This document shows, piece after piece, positions 1 to 8,805 of a stretch of DNA of 64,000 nt; the stretch's first letter is position 1, and each line of letters begins with the position of its first letter. The notes under the pieces were generated by a model, which had not been told where the DNA came from, did not search any database, and saw nothing but the letters and a program-made list of their open reading frames with translations. This stretch comes from Halostreptopolyspora alba (GTDB lineage: Bacteria; Actinomycetota; Actinomycetes; Streptosporangiales; Streptosporangiaceae), in the NCBI GenBank assembly GCA_003725585.1, contig RJMB01000025.1, forward strand, positions 1 through 64,000, read 5' to 3'. Both the position numbers and the translations under genes were made by a program.

Positions 1-784
1 TGCGCTGGCGGACGCTGTCGGAGACGGTGAGCCCGCGGGCCTCCAGCACGGTGAGGATGGCTTTGGCCTCTCCCTTGGCCTCTCCCTTGGCCTCTCCCGC
101 AGCGGCCGACGCGCGGCCGATGTCACTTCGCCACTCGTAGGTGCCCAACAAGATGTCCTCCAGGAGTTCTCGGGCCGCGGCGGGCAGTGCCGCGCGCAGG
201 TAGTCAGCATACAACGACCGATCGTCCGCATCGATGGCCTCGAACGCGGACGGTAGTGCCCTGATCACCTTCGGGTCCTCGGTGTGGTGCATCGCCGCGG
301 CGAGCACGGCGAGCTCCGGCTCCCGGCTGGCCTGCTCGGGATCGGTCACGGGTTCCAGTTTGGTCATGGGCAGGGCCAGGGGGCGTAGCTCCCCGCATCC
401 CAGGTCGATCGGTTCGGCGCACCGGTGGGCCAGTGACTGGGTGGGGGTGAGCACCAGGAGCCGCACCGGGCAGCGCAGCCGGTGGCGGAGGTTGGCCACG
501 TAGGCGGGCCAGGAGTAGGGCTTGCGGTCGTCGGGGCCGCGCTGGTGCTCCACGATGATCGCCGTGAGTGGCGAGGTGCCCGATCCGGACGCGCCGTCCT
601 CCAGTACCACCACGGAGTCGCTCAGCAACTCGGCCGGGGCCGTGGTGGTGGCCTCACTCGCCTCGCAGCGCGCGCGGGTGTAGGGCGGTAGCGGCTTGCC
701 CGAGGCCCGGCCGAACAGTTCCGCCGCGAGATCGGGGGCATTGCGGATGAGGTCGAGCGGAAACTCGTGCTCCCAAGAAGGCAT
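1..784 (-). CDS. Rpn-family nuclease/transposase-like protein (C-terminus cut by window edge)
   Basis: The reading frame starts at ATG 784 (MPSWEHEFPLDLIRN...) and is open to the left edge, so the C-terminus is missing. The opening, the central IIVEHQRGPDDRKPYSWPAYV segment with conserved E, Q and K residues, and the late YEWRSDIGRA segment resemble actinobacterial members of the Rpn/PD-(D/E)XK group, which are predicted DNA nucleases often found in many genomic copies. Near the visible C-terminal end is a GEAK repeat encoded by a 12-bp tandem repeat; similar Glu-Ala-Lys repeats are common in these proteins. The gene is divergent from the DUF993 operon. The family call is from recognition, not a search; the alternative is simply a conserved hypothetical protein. 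Confidence 0.65.
   Translation of the reverse strand, partial: MPSWEHEFPLDLIRNAPDLAAELFGRASGKPLPPYTRARCEASEATTTAPAELLSDSVVVLEDGASGSGTSPLTAIIVEHQRGPDDRKPYSWPAYVANLRHRLRCPVRLLVLTPTQSLAHRCAEPIDLGCGELRPLALPMTKLEPVTDPEQASREPELAVLAAAMHHTEDPKVIRALPSAFEAIDADDRSLYADYLRAALPAAARELLEDILLGTYEWRSDIGRASAAAGEAKGEAKGEAKAILTVLEARGLTVSDSVRQR
65..98. repeat. 12-bp tandem repeat (GGCCTCTCCCTT, 2.8 copies)
   Basis: Three head-to-tail copies of GGCCTCTCCCTT, the last truncated, lie inside the Rpn-like gene. On the coding strand they give a Gly-Glu-Ala-Lys tetrapeptide repeat. The unit is a multiple of three, so copy-number change would keep the frame. Confidence 0.85.
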
Positions 785-915
785 GCGCAAAACGTAGCGG
801 ACCGGAAACGGCGCGCGCGGGAGAACACGAGAACTCGTTCGCTCCGTTCTCGTGACTCCGTGGCCGATACCGGTGTATCTCCCCCTTGCTCCCGCTCGTG
901 GTTCCCGGTTACGCT

Positions 916-933
916 TCGGAAAACGCTTTCCGA
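916..933. promoter_or_regulatory. LacI-family operator upstream of DUF993 operon
   Basis: An 18-bp palindrome (TCGGAAAACGCTTTCCGA) with 8 of 9 pairs matching and a central CG has the typical LacI/GalR operator form. It ends 18 bp before the GTG start at 952, so a bound repressor would block initiation or elongation of the DUF993-isomerase operon. It differs from the CelR box found elsewhere in the window, so a different, unseen LacI-type regulator is the likely ligand. Confidence 0.6.
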
Positions 934-951
934 TATTCGTGAGGTGCACCC

Positions 952-2115
952 GTGAGCCCCACCATCCGGCTGCCCGGCGCCGATGGCACGATCGCCGAGT
1001 ACCGCGTGCGCGAACCCGGCAGCTGGCACCGCTCACCCGACCCGCCGGCCAACCGGGTCGCGTTCGCGGCCGCGCACGTCGCCGCCGACCCCCTCGGCGA
1101 CAACACGCCCGGCGCGCCCGCGTCCGTGGACTGGGACGCCACGCTCGCGTTCCGGCGGCACCTGTGGTCGCACGGGCTGGGGGTGGCCGAGGCCATGGAC
1201 ACCGCACAACGAGGAATGGGGCTGGACTGGCCGGCCATCCGGGAGCTGATCCGCCGCAGCTCCGCCGAGGCCGACGCCGTTGGCGGCCGGATCGCCGCCG
1301 GGGCCGGGACCGACCACCTCCCCACCGACGTCTCCAGCCTCGCGGAGGTGGCGGCCGGCTACGAGGAGCAACTCGCGGTGGTCGAGGACGCCGGCGCCCA
1401 GGTGATCCTCATGGCCAGCCCACACCTGGTCGCCCTGGCCCGGGGACCCGAGGACTACCACGAGATCTATGGCGGGTTGCTCGACCAGGTGCGCGAACCG
1501 GCCATCCTGCACTGGCTCGGCCCCATGTTCGCCCCCGCTCTGGCCGGCTACTGGGGCTCGCACGACCTGGCCGAGGCCACCGAGTCGCTACTGGCCCTGC
1601 TGCGCCGGCACGCGGACAGGGTCGACGGGGTCAAGGTGTCGCTGCTGGACGCCGAGCACGAGACCCGGCTGCGCGCCGAACTACCCGAGGGGGTTCGGCT
1701 CTACACCGGGGACGACTTCCACTATCCGGAGCTGATCAAGGGGGACGGTCACGCCTACAGCGACGCGTTGCTCGGTGTCTTCGCCGCCATCGCCCCCGCC
1801 GCCGCGTCCGCGCTGCGCGCCCTGGACAACGGGGACGAGGCGGGCTACGACGCAGCGTTCGGACCGACCGTGCCGCTGGCCCGCCACCTGTTCGGCGCGC
1901 CCACCTACTACTACAAGACCGGGATCGCCTTCCTGGCCTGGCTGTGTGGGCACCAGCCGGGCTTCACGATGGTCGGCGGGCTGCACGCGGGACGCGGCGT
2001 CGTCCACCTGGCGCACGCGTTCCGGCTCGCCGGTGACGCCGGACTGCTGACCGACCCCGACCTCGCCGTGGCCCGGATGCGTTCGCTGCTCGAGGTGGCG
2101 GGGGTGGACCAGTGA
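952..2115 (+). CDS. DUF993 family protein (aldolase/DHDPS-like TIM barrel)
   Basis: 387 aa, GTG start with GAGGTG just upstream. The sequence is that of the DUF993 family, predicted TIM-barrel proteins related to dihydrodipicolinate synthase that sit in sugar-catabolic operons beside Gfo/Idh dehydrogenases and sugar isomerases. Visible features include a Gly/Ala-rich segment around residues 55-65, VILMASPHL near residue 150 and GDDFHYPELIKGDG near 255, plausibly the lysine-bearing active-site strand. It overlaps the next gene by 4 bp (GTGA), so the two are translationally coupled. A LacI-type operator lies directly upstream. The substrate cannot be read from the sequence; a sugar acid or inositol-like compound is a guess from context. 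Confidence 0.85.
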   Translation: MSPTIRLPGADGTIAEYRVREPGSWHRSPDPPANRVAFAAAHVAADPLGDNTPGAPASVDWDATLAFRRHLWSHGLGVAEAMDTAQRGMGLDWPAIRELIRRSSAEADAVGGRIAAGAGTDHLPTDVSSLAEVAAGYEEQLAVVEDAGAQVILMASPHLVALARGPEDYHEIYGGLLDQVREPAILHWLGPMFAPALAGYWGSHDLAEATESLLALLRRHADRVDGVKVSLLDAEHETRLRAELPEGVRLYTGDDFHYPELIKGDGHAYSDALLGVFAAIAPAAASALRALDNGDEAGYDAAFGPTVPLARHLFGAPTYYYKTGIAFLAWLCGHQPGFTMVGGLHAGRGVVHLAHAFRLAGDAGLLTDPDLAVARMRSLLEVAGVDQ

Positions 2116-2939
2116 CCGGGATCGAACGCCTGTCCCTCAACCAGAAGACCGTCAACCGGTGCACGACCGCCGAGGCCGTCGACGGCTGTGTCAGGGCGGG
2201 GATCCCCGCGATCGGCCTGTGGCGCGAGCCGGTCCACGAGATCGGCGTGCGCAGGGCGGCCACGCTCGTGCGGGACGCCGGGTTGCGCGTGTCGTCGCTG
2301 TGCCGCGGCGGGTTCTTCACCGTTGAGGAGGGTCCGCACAGGCGCGCGGCGCTCGACGACAACCGCAGAGCGCTCGACGAGGCGGCGGAACTCGGCGCCC
2401 CCTGCCTGGTGCTGGTCGTGGGCGGGCTGCCGGAGGGTTCGCGCGACCTGCCCGCGGCCCGCGAGCGCGTCGTCGAGGCACTCGCCGAGCTGGCTCCCTA
2501 CGCCGCCGAACGCGGTGTGCGACTGGCCCTGGAACCGATGCACCCGGTGTACTGCGCCGACCGTGGGGTGGTGTCCACCCTGGGCCAGGCGGTGACGGCC
2601 GCCGAACGGTTCCCCGCCGCCCAGGTGGGGGTGGTGGTCGACACGTTCCACGTGTGGTGGGACCCGGAGCTGTTCCCCCAGATCGCCCGAGCGGGAACGC
2701 GCATCGCGAGTTTCCAGGTGAGCGACTGGATCACGCCTCTCCCCGCCGATGTGCTGCTCGGTCGCGGAATGATGGGCGACGGCCACGTCGAGTTCGCGCC
2801 ACTGCGCGCCGCCGTGGACGCCGCCGGCTACCACGGCGACATCGAGGTGGAGATCTTCAACGCGGACGTGTGGGCGCGCGATCCGAACGAGGTTCTGGAC
2901 ACCATGGTCGCGCGCTACCGCGCTACCGTGTGCGGCTGA
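2112..2939 (+). CDS. Sugar phosphate isomerase/epimerase (AP-endonuclease-2 TIM barrel)
   Basis: 275 aa, GTG start overlapping the stop of the DUF993 gene. It has the xylose-isomerase-like TIM-barrel pattern: MIGLWREP-type strand early, LALEPMHP (metal-ligand Glu and His) near residue 140, VVVDTFHVWWDP near 180 and a GDGHVEF ... IEVEIFN ending that supplies the last metal-binding Glu. Members isomerise or epimerise keto-sugars or inosose derivatives with a divalent metal. The coupling with DUF993 and the shared LacI-type operator suggest one catabolic step pair. Substrate unknown. Confidence 0.88.
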   Translation: MTGIERLSLNQKTVNRCTTAEAVDGCVRAGIPAIGLWREPVHEIGVRRAATLVRDAGLRVSSLCRGGFFTVEEGPHRRAALDDNRRALDEAAELGAPCLVLVVGGLPEGSRDLPAARERVVEALAELAPYAAERGVRLALEPMHPVYCADRGVVSTLGQAVTAAERFPAAQVGVVVDTFHVWWDPELFPQIARAGTRIASFQVSDWITPLPADVLLGRGMMGDGHVEFAPLRAAVDAAGYHGDIEVEIFNADVWARDPNEVLDTMVARYRATVCG

Positions 2940-2978
2940 GCGCGGTGCCCCGTGGCCCCCTGCCCCGGGTAGCGCTCG

Positions 2979-3308
2979 CTAGCTCCCGCGGTTCTCCCCG
3001 AGCTCGTCGACGATCGGGTTGGTGGGTGTCTCCTTCTCCCGCTCGGCCATGTGCGGGTGGGTGTGGTGCCTGCGGGCCCTCGCCTTCTCCGCGTCGGTCT
3101 CCGGGCCGCCCGCGTCCTCCTTGGCAACCGAGGCGGTGACCTCCTCGAAGTTGGCGTACTCCGCGAGCGGTAGGGCTCGGAGGGCGCGGACCGTCTCCTC
3201 GTCGGCTCCGCTCGCGCGCGCGACCTCGAGGAGCCGCTCCTTGTCCGCGGGATAGTCCGCCTCGGCCAACGCCGCCTGCAGGCGTTCGGTCGTTGTCGTT
3301 GCCACCAT
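2979..3308 (-). CDS. DUF2795 domain protein
   Basis: 109 aa from the ATG at 3308, chosen because a GAGGAG motif sits about 7 nt upstream; an ATG five codons further out is possible but would place that motif inside the gene. Residues 8-60 match DUF2795 (LxAALAEADYPADKERLLEVARASGA...ETVRALRALP...YANFEEV), a small helical domain common in actinobacteria with no established activity. The C-terminal 45 residues are charged and low-complexity, with a RARRHHTHPH stretch. Convergent with the isomerase gene. Confidence 0.82.
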   Translation of the reverse strand: MVATTTTERLQAALAEADYPADKERLLEVARASGADEETVRALRALPLAEYANFEEVTASVAKEDAGGPETDAEKARARRHHTHPHMAEREKETPTNPIVDELGENRGS

Positions 3309-3533
3309 GGCCGCTCTCCTCACAACCGGTTGCGCACCATCGTTGGGTTCCCTCTACCGCGACCGTGGGTGTCCGAATCGTGGAGGCCGGGTTGATCCGG
3401 AACGCGCCGGGCGTGGAGGATTCCCGGGACACGCGTACGCGGTCACCGCGACCCGCTCTTGCTACGGTTTCGGTTGTTCGCACCGGCGCCTTCCGCTGGC
3501 TCGCCGGTCACGTCCCGACGTCGAAGGTTCGCC

Positions 3534-4388
3534 ATGCGACTCACACCCCCCACGATCCCCACCCGATGCACCGCGGCCGCCGGCGCGGTGCTGGCCACCA
3601 CCATGCTGCTCGCGGGCTGCGACTCCGAGTCCGTCGACGACGCGACCTCGGTTGACGAGGACTCGTGGTCCGACTGGTTCTCGTTCGGCGACGACGGGGG
3701 AGAAGGTGGTGGCTCCGAGCAGGCCGAAGGAGACCAGGCCGAAGGAGACCAGGCCGACGGCGAGCAGGCCGACGGAGAGCAGGAGGAGGAGTGGTGGGAC
3801 ATCAGTGACTGGTTCTCCTCCGATGACGGGGACTCCGGCGGCGGGTCCGAGGAGACCGGCGGCGAGGAGGACTCCGGCGGTGAAGGAGACCAGGAGGAGA
3901 GCGAGGAGGAGCAACTCGCGCTGCCCGACTCCTGTGCCGACGTCGGTGCCCAGGAGGTCGCCGGTGGTCTGGCCCCGCAGGGCGCCACCCTGTCGGAGGA
4001 CGCCGGCGAGATCGACGGCGCCCCCGACGCCGCGCAGCTGTCGTGCGTGTGGTCCGGGTCGGGCGGCTCCGGGAGCCAGTCGTTCGCGCTCGTCTTCACC
4101 GAGAACGCAGACCCGAGCGCCCGGCTGGACGTCGCCCAGGCGTCGGGCGAGGAGGAGATGAACTGGGAGGTGGACATCGACGTCAACGTCGAGAACTACC
4201 GAACCGCCCAGGCCGACGCGCTCGGTGGGGATCTGGACTATGTGGCCACGGTCGAAGGGTCCACCAAGAGTCTGCACCTGTCGCTGCCCGACGACTTCCA
4301 CGTCTCGGCCATCGCCGTCTCCTCGGACACGGAACGGGCCGAACTGGAGGACGTCGTTCTCCAGGCGGCCGAACGGCTCCGGGGATAG
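3534..4388 (+). CDS. Acidic lipoprotein, hypothetical
   Basis: 284 aa. The start at 3534 begins a clear lipoprotein signal: Arg near the N-terminus, a hydrophobic stretch and the lipobox LLAGC at residues 25-29. The mature N-terminal 100 residues are extremely acidic (Asp/Glu/Ser/Gly) with an imperfect 5-residue repeat (AEGDQ, ADGEQ) and two related W-S-D-W-F-S segments. The C-terminal 150 residues (from PDSCADVG) look like a folded domain with two cysteines, similar in style to secreted actinobacterial DUF3558-like lipoproteins, though I cannot assign the family. Its product would be anchored to the outer face of the membrane. Confidence 0.8.
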   Translation: MRLTPPTIPTRCTAAAGAVLATTMLLAGCDSESVDDATSVDEDSWSDWFSFGDDGGEGGGSEQAEGDQAEGDQADGEQADGEQEEEWWDISDWFSSDDGDSGGGSEETGGEEDSGGEGDQEESEEEQLALPDSCADVGAQEVAGGLAPQGATLSEDAGEIDGAPDAAQLSCVWSGSGGSGSQSFALVFTENADPSARLDVAQASGEEEMNWEVDIDVNVENYRTAQADALGGDLDYVATVEGSTKSLHLSLPDDFHVSAIAVSSDTERAELEDVVLQAAERLRG

Positions 4389-4403
4389 GATCCGTACCAC
4401 TCG

Positions 4404-4434
4404 GGTGCCGGCCCGGCCGAGAGGGGCCGGCACC
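4404..4434. terminator. Bidirectional hairpin terminator
   Basis: Perfect 11-bp arms (GGTGCCGGCCC / GGGCCGGCACC) with a 9-nt loop between two convergent genes, the acidic lipoprotein and the OmpA-family lipoprotein. No U-tract, as is usual in actinobacteria. Confidence 0.75.
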
Positions 4435-4449
4435 TCCGCTCCGTGCCGC

Positions 4450-6000
4450 TCACTCCTCGATCGGGACCTCCGGGATCTCGCCGAACGTGCCGGTGCGCAG
4501 CGTGAGTTCCTCGGTGTCGACCGGCGGTGCGGCGAACACCGCGACGAGGTCGTAGGTGTTTCCTGGCTGCAGCTCGTGCACCTCCTCGGCGAACCCGCTG
4601 GATCCGCCGTCTTCGAGGTTCATCTGCGCGACGTAGCGCACCAGGTCGGACTCTGGGTCGACGAGCTGGAACCCGCCCAGTGAGCCGGAGCTGAACTGTT
4701 CGGGTCCGCCGGCCTGTTCCTCGCGGTCGGCCCCCATGTCCAGCACGGTGGGCTCGTCGGACTCGTTGGTCAGCGCCACCGTGGCGATGACGTAGGCGCC
4801 GTCGCGGCGCAGTGGGTACACATCCAGCTTCACGTCGTCGCGTTCCTCGGTGGCGACGACGCTTCCGTTGTCCTCGGTGAACGGCGCCGGCCAGGTGACG
4901 GTGCGCTGGGCGACACCGAGCCCGTCCTCCTCGTCCTCCTCCTGCTCTCTGGAGGTTTCGATCTCGTAGGAGAACTCGACGCGCCGGTTGCGGGCGCGGG
5001 CCTCCTCGTCGTCGGGACCTCCTTCGATGGCCACCGGTTCGGTGCTGCCGCGCCCCTCGACCTCGTAGGAGTAGCCATCGCCCAGCTCCTCCACGAGCAG
5101 GGTGCGGACGGTTTCCGCGCGCTCCTCGGACAGGTTCTGGTTGTAGGCGTCGGTTCCCTTGCCGTCGGTGTGGCCGATGATGGTGATGTCCGAGCCGTCC
5201 TCGGACACGTTGTTCGCCAACGTTCCGGCGGCCTGGCGCACGACGTCCTCGGCCTCGTCGGTGAGGTCGGACTCGTCGAACTCGAACATCACGTCGGAGT
5301 GCAGCGAGATGGTCTCCCGGTCGCCGTCGCGGGTGATGGAGGCGATGTCGGAGTCGACGAAGCTCTCCACCCAGCCGGTGTCGGCCTCCGCGTCCTCGTC
5401 GGGAGGGCGGTTCTCGAAGGTGAGGTTGTCCTCGGGCGGGTTGTCGGGGGTGAGGTGGTCCGGGCCGTTCGGGTCTTGGGGGCCGGGCTGGTCCTCGTCG
5501 ACGTCCTGGACGGGGATTCCGGTCATGGCGCCGAGCCCGCTGCCGACCAGGGTCACCTGCTCGACGTCCTTGGGGATCGGGGGGAAGTAGCGGCGGTACT
5601 CGTTGGTGACCCCGTCGAACACGGGGTACAGGCCGTCGTTGTTCGGGCTGACCGAGCCGTACTTGAGGCCGTCACCGTCGACATACTCCCGGAACACCTG
5701 GCCGGTCATGGGGTCGACCAGGGTGTGGGGCATGCTGAGGTTGCGGTTGGCGCCCTCGAAACCGTCGGGGTAGTCGATCTCGTAGTGCATGACGGTGTGG
5801 TCGGGGGTGCGTTCCAGGGCGGTGATGGAGAACCGCATCTCCTCGTCGTTGCCGGTGTCCTGGAAGATGCGCCCCTCCCGGGTGTAGGGGAACTCCTCCG
5901 TGACCTCCGGTGGGCCGTCGTCGAACAGGCTGCAACCGCTGAGGAGGAGGCCGCTGGCGGCCAGCAGTGCTGTAGCGGGGGTGAGCTTCGTTCGGACCAT
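4450..6000 (-). CDS. OmpA-family lipoprotein
   Basis: 516 aa, ATG at 6000 with GGAG 9 nt upstream. The signal peptide ends in a lipobox (LLLSGC, Cys about residue 22). The N-terminal half is an uncharacterised extracellular region. Residues about 235-350 form an OmpA/MotB peptidoglycan-binding domain: LHSDVMFEFDESDL, then IIGHTDGKGTDAYNQNLSEERA (split here for description) and the conserved ARNRRVEFSYE ending with the Asp and Arg that bind diaminopimelate. A further C-terminal beta-rich domain follows. It probably tethers the membrane to peptidoglycan. The open frame extends further upstream, but that part has no coding character. Confidence 0.88.
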   Translation of the reverse strand: MVRTKLTPATALLAASGLLLSGCSLFDDGPPEVTEEFPYTREGRIFQDTGNDEEMRFSITALERTPDHTVMHYEIDYPDGFEGANRNLSMPHTLVDPMTGQVFREYVDGDGLKYGSVSPNNDGLYPVFDGVTNEYRRYFPPIPKDVEQVTLVGSGLGAMTGIPVQDVDEDQPGPQDPNGPDHLTPDNPPEDNLTFENRPPDEDAEADTGWVESFVDSDIASITRDGDRETISLHSDVMFEFDESDLTDEAEDVVRQAAGTLANNVSEDGSDITIIGHTDGKGTDAYNQNLSEERAETVRTLLVEELGDGYSYEVEGRGSTEPVAIEGGPDDEEARARNRRVEFSYEIETSREQEEDEEDGLGVAQRTVTWPAPFTEDNGSVVATEERDDVKLDVYPLRRDGAYVIATVALTNESDEPTVLDMGADREEQAGGPEQFSSGSLGGFQLVDPESDLVRYVAQMNLEDGGSSGFAEEVHELQPGNTYDLVAVFAAPPVDTEELTLRTGTFGEIPEVPIEE

Positions 6001-6509
6001 GCGAGGGAGCTCCGATCGTTGATGGGGGTCGCCGGGGGGATATGCTTCACCGCTCTCGGCGGTGCTGGCGAGTGGCACGATAGTCCGATCCCCCGCCCGA
6101 ACGCTCGCCGCGGCGGTCGGTCGGGGGCGTCTCGGACGTCCGGAGTCCCCCCTGTGTCGCCGGGCGTGGGAGGTCACGCGGTTTTCTGGGTCATTGACGG
6201 CGCCATTGGCTCCGCTGGGTGAGGGTGAAGCTGTCCCCCCGGGGCGGTCGACTCTCCTCCCCTCGTGTCCGGATAATTCTTCCGCGGCTCCACGGCCGCG
6301 CCCCGAACCGACGTGGACGGAGGCCGCATCCAGGTCGCCCACGCGGGCCGGCGGTCCCGGGCAGCCGAGGGGTCCCCACGCGAGTGGCCTCGCTCACGGG
6401 GAGGGGCCGGGTCCGGGAGCCCCGCGCGTCCCCGTCGGGTGCGTGGCCGTTCGGAGGAATCGCGTGGGGGGTCCCTCCCAACCGCGCCGGTGGGTGTGAC
6501 AATTGCGAC
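6001..6509. other. Intergenic region between divergent genes; nothing recognised
   Basis: About 500 bp between the OmpA-family lipoprotein (leftward) and the small membrane protein (rightward). Open frames cross it on both strands but their predicted proteins are Arg/Pro-rich shadows without family features. It presumably holds both promoters; I could not place a convincing -35/-10 pair. Confidence 0.5.
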
Positions 6510-7106
6510 ATGACCGGCACGCCGCTGTCTCGATGGCCCCGCGCCACGATGTTCGCCACGGTGTGTGTCGGCGTGTCCACTATCGGACACGCCCTGACCT
6601 CCGGTCACGCGGTGGAGCCCACGAGCGTGGCCGTCGGCTTCCTGCTGCTCCTCTGGATCGCCCACGCGCTCACCGGGCGGGAACGCGGATTCGGCCCCAT
6701 CTGCGGGTGGATGGTGTGGGGACAGCTCGCTCTGCACCCGATCCTGTCCCTGGGCCAGCCGCCGGCCACCACCACGGCACCGCCAACCGCCTCCGCCGGC
6801 CACGCCGCGCACTCCGTGCCGCCGGACTCCGACCACGGAGGGGTCGCGATGCTCCTCGCCCACCTGGTGGCCTCGGTGGTCAGCGCGTGGTGGTTGCGTC
6901 AGGGGGAGGTCTCGTTCTTCGCGCTCCTGAGGGTTCTCCGCACCCTGCTCCGGGACGCGCTGCTTCCCCCGGTCATCGACACCAGCCCGGTGGCGGTACG
7001 GCACCGTCGCCGCGTGTGGGCCGTCCCGTGCGCCGCGCCGCGCGGAGAGACGGCGCGGTTCCTGCGACACGTCGTGGTGAGCCGCGGCCCGCCGGTGCCT
7101 TCCTGA
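6510..7106 (+). CDS. Small integral membrane protein, hypothetical
   Basis: 198 aa, ATG at 6510. Four hydrophobic segments can be seen: ATMFATVCVGVSTIGHAL (about 13-30), a second at about 40-55 (VGFLLLLWIAHAL), a third at about 65-80 and a fourth at about 118-135 (AMLLAHLVASVVSAWWL). A His-containing loop (GHAAHSVPPDSDHGG) separates the third and fourth. Similar proteins accompany PepSY/copper-related membrane genes in actinobacteria, and a PepSY protein follows 146 bp downstream on the same strand, so a joint role in metal or electron handling is possible. No catalytic motif is visible. Confidence 0.72.
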   Translation: MTGTPLSRWPRATMFATVCVGVSTIGHALTSGHAVEPTSVAVGFLLLLWIAHALTGRERGFGPICGWMVWGQLALHPILSLGQPPATTTAPPTASAGHAAHSVPPDSDHGGVAMLLAHLVASVVSAWWLRQGEVSFFALLRVLRTLLRDALLPPVIDTSPVAVRHRRRVWAVPCAAPRGETARFLRHVVVSRGPPVPS

Positions 7107-7252
7107 CGGAGAGCCCCCGTCACTGACACGTACCACCGCCGCGTGAGTCCCCGTGGCGGCTCCCGGCCGAACGCGGGTTCGGCCGGGCGAGACCACGTTC
7201 ACCCGGAGCCGTGCCTTGGCACGCGCGCCGGGCCGTTCCGGAAGGCACCAGC

Positions 7253-8740
7253 ATGACTTCGTCGCACCACGCCCCCACCCCCGATTCCGTGCCGAACGAC
7301 GCGGCCACCCCCGCCGGGGGGCCACGCCGTGGTGGAGCGCCCCCCGACGGGTGGCGCTCCACCTGGTCACTGCTGCGTCTGGCCCTGCTGCGGACGCACT
7401 TCTACGCCGGTGTCCTCGTGGCGCCGTTCATCCTGGTGGCCGCAGTGTCGGGGCTGCTGTACGTCTTCAGCCCCCAGATCGAGCAGGCCGTCTACACCGA
7501 CGAGCTGCGGGTTCCGGTCGGCGACGAGCGGCTCCCGTTGGCCGACCAGGTGGCTGCCGCCGCCGAGGCCACTCCCGAGGGGACTCTGGACGCGGTGCGC
7601 CCCGGCACTGACCCCGATGAGAGCACCCGTGTCCTGTTCGAGTATCCCGAGCCCCGGGAGAGCCACCGCCTCGGGGTGTTCGTCGACCCCTACACCGGGG
7701 AGGTCCTCGGCGAGCTGGACAACTACGGGAGCAGCGGTGCGCTCCCGGTGCGCGCCTGGCTCTCGGAGCTGCACCGCCACCTGCACCTCGGTGACCCCGG
7801 GCGGGTCTACAGCGAGCTCGCGGCCAGCTGGCTCTGGGTGGTGGCCGGTGGCGGTGTGGTGCTGTGGGTGTCCAACCGGCGTGGCCGGGGGCGGCCGTGG
7901 GGCGTCCTGGTTCCCGACAACCGGGCGCGCGGTCGCGCCCGGACCATGTCCTGGCACGGTTCCGTCGGGGTGTGGGCGGCCGCGGGGATACTCCTGCTCT
8001 CCGCCACCGGCCTGACCTGGTCGACGTACGCGGGCGGCAACATATCCCAGATCCGCGAGGCGATGAGCTGGCAGACCCCGGCGCTCAGCGCGGCCGAGCA
8101 GCGGACCGAACACTCCGGGCAGGAGTCCGGTGGGAGAGAGGGCACGGGTCACGACACCGGTGTCGGCCCGGACCGGGCACTGGAGTCGGCCCGGGAGGCG
8201 GGGATGACCGGTCCCGTCGAGATCCGCCTGCCCGCCTCCGCCAACGAGCCCTACATCGTCGAGCAGACGGCGCGTGAGTGGCCCGCCCACCAGGGGTCGG
8301 TCGCCGTCGACCAGCGTGACGGTCGGGTCACGGAACAGCTCCGGTTCACGGACTTCCCGTTCATGGCCAAACTCACGACCTGGGGAATCGCGGCCCATAT
8401 GGGGCTGCTCTTCGGGCTGCCCAACCAGTTGTTCCTCGCCGCCCTCGCCCTTTCGGTCATGGGTGTGGTCATCTGGGGCTACCGCATGTGGTTCCAGCGC
8501 CGTCCCACCAGGAGCGGCGGCTTCGCGCCGGGCCGGCCGTTCCCCCGTGGGGCGTGGCGGGCGTTGCCGCTCTGGACGCGCGTCCTCATCGTCGCCGCCG
8601 CGGTGGGGGTCGGCGTGTTCCTGCCGGTCCTCGGTGTTTCGCTTCTGCTGTTCCTGGTCATCGACGGCGCGGTCGCCCTGTGGCAACGGCGCCGCGGCCG
8701 GCGGGAACCGGTACCGGGGGTGGGCCGCTCGTCTCCCTGA
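7253..8740 (+). CDS. PepSY-associated transmembrane protein
   Basis: 495 aa, ATG at 7253 with GGAAGG 8 nt upstream. The pattern is that of PepSY_TM (iron-uptake/reductase-like) proteins: a first membrane helix with LRLALLRTHFYAGVLVAPF, a PepSY-like extracytoplasmic domain, LSELHRHLHLG (paired His that can bind haem), second and third helices near residues 185-205 and 240-265 with MSWHGSVGVWAA, a second PepSY domain, then helices around 385-420 and 440-475. Conserved histidines in helices suggest haem-dependent electron transfer across the membrane, as in ferric-siderophore reductases. The substrate is unknown. Confidence 0.87.
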   Translation: MTSSHHAPTPDSVPNDAATPAGGPRRGGAPPDGWRSTWSLLRLALLRTHFYAGVLVAPFILVAAVSGLLYVFSPQIEQAVYTDELRVPVGDERLPLADQVAAAAEATPEGTLDAVRPGTDPDESTRVLFEYPEPRESHRLGVFVDPYTGEVLGELDNYGSSGALPVRAWLSELHRHLHLGDPGRVYSELAASWLWVVAGGGVVLWVSNRRGRGRPWGVLVPDNRARGRARTMSWHGSVGVWAAAGILLLSATGLTWSTYAGGNISQIREAMSWQTPALSAAEQRTEHSGQESGGREGTGHDTGVGPDRALESAREAGMTGPVEIRLPASANEPYIVEQTAREWPAHQGSVAVDQRDGRVTEQLRFTDFPFMAKLTTWGIAAHMGLLFGLPNQLFLAALALSVMGVVIWGYRMWFQRRPTRSGGFAPGRPFPRGAWRALPLWTRVLIVAAAVGVGVFLPVLGVSLLLFLVIDGAVALWQRRRGRREPVPGVGRSSP

Positions 8741-8749
8741 CGACACTGG

Positions 8750-8781
8750 GGTCGGGGTCCAACCGCCGGTGGACCCCGACC
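8750..8781. terminator. Hairpin terminator
   Basis: Perfect 12-bp arms (GGTCGGGGTCCA / TGGACCCCGACC) around an 8-nt loop, placed between the convergent PepSY and monooxygenase genes; it can serve both. Confidence 0.75.
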
Positions 8782-8805
8782 TCCCGAGCGGCCACGCGCG
8801 CCTCA

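Noticed and set aside
65..98. Possible CRISPR-like or satellite repeat
   Set aside because: The repeats are directly adjacent without spacers and encode a GEAK tetrapeptide repeat within a gene.
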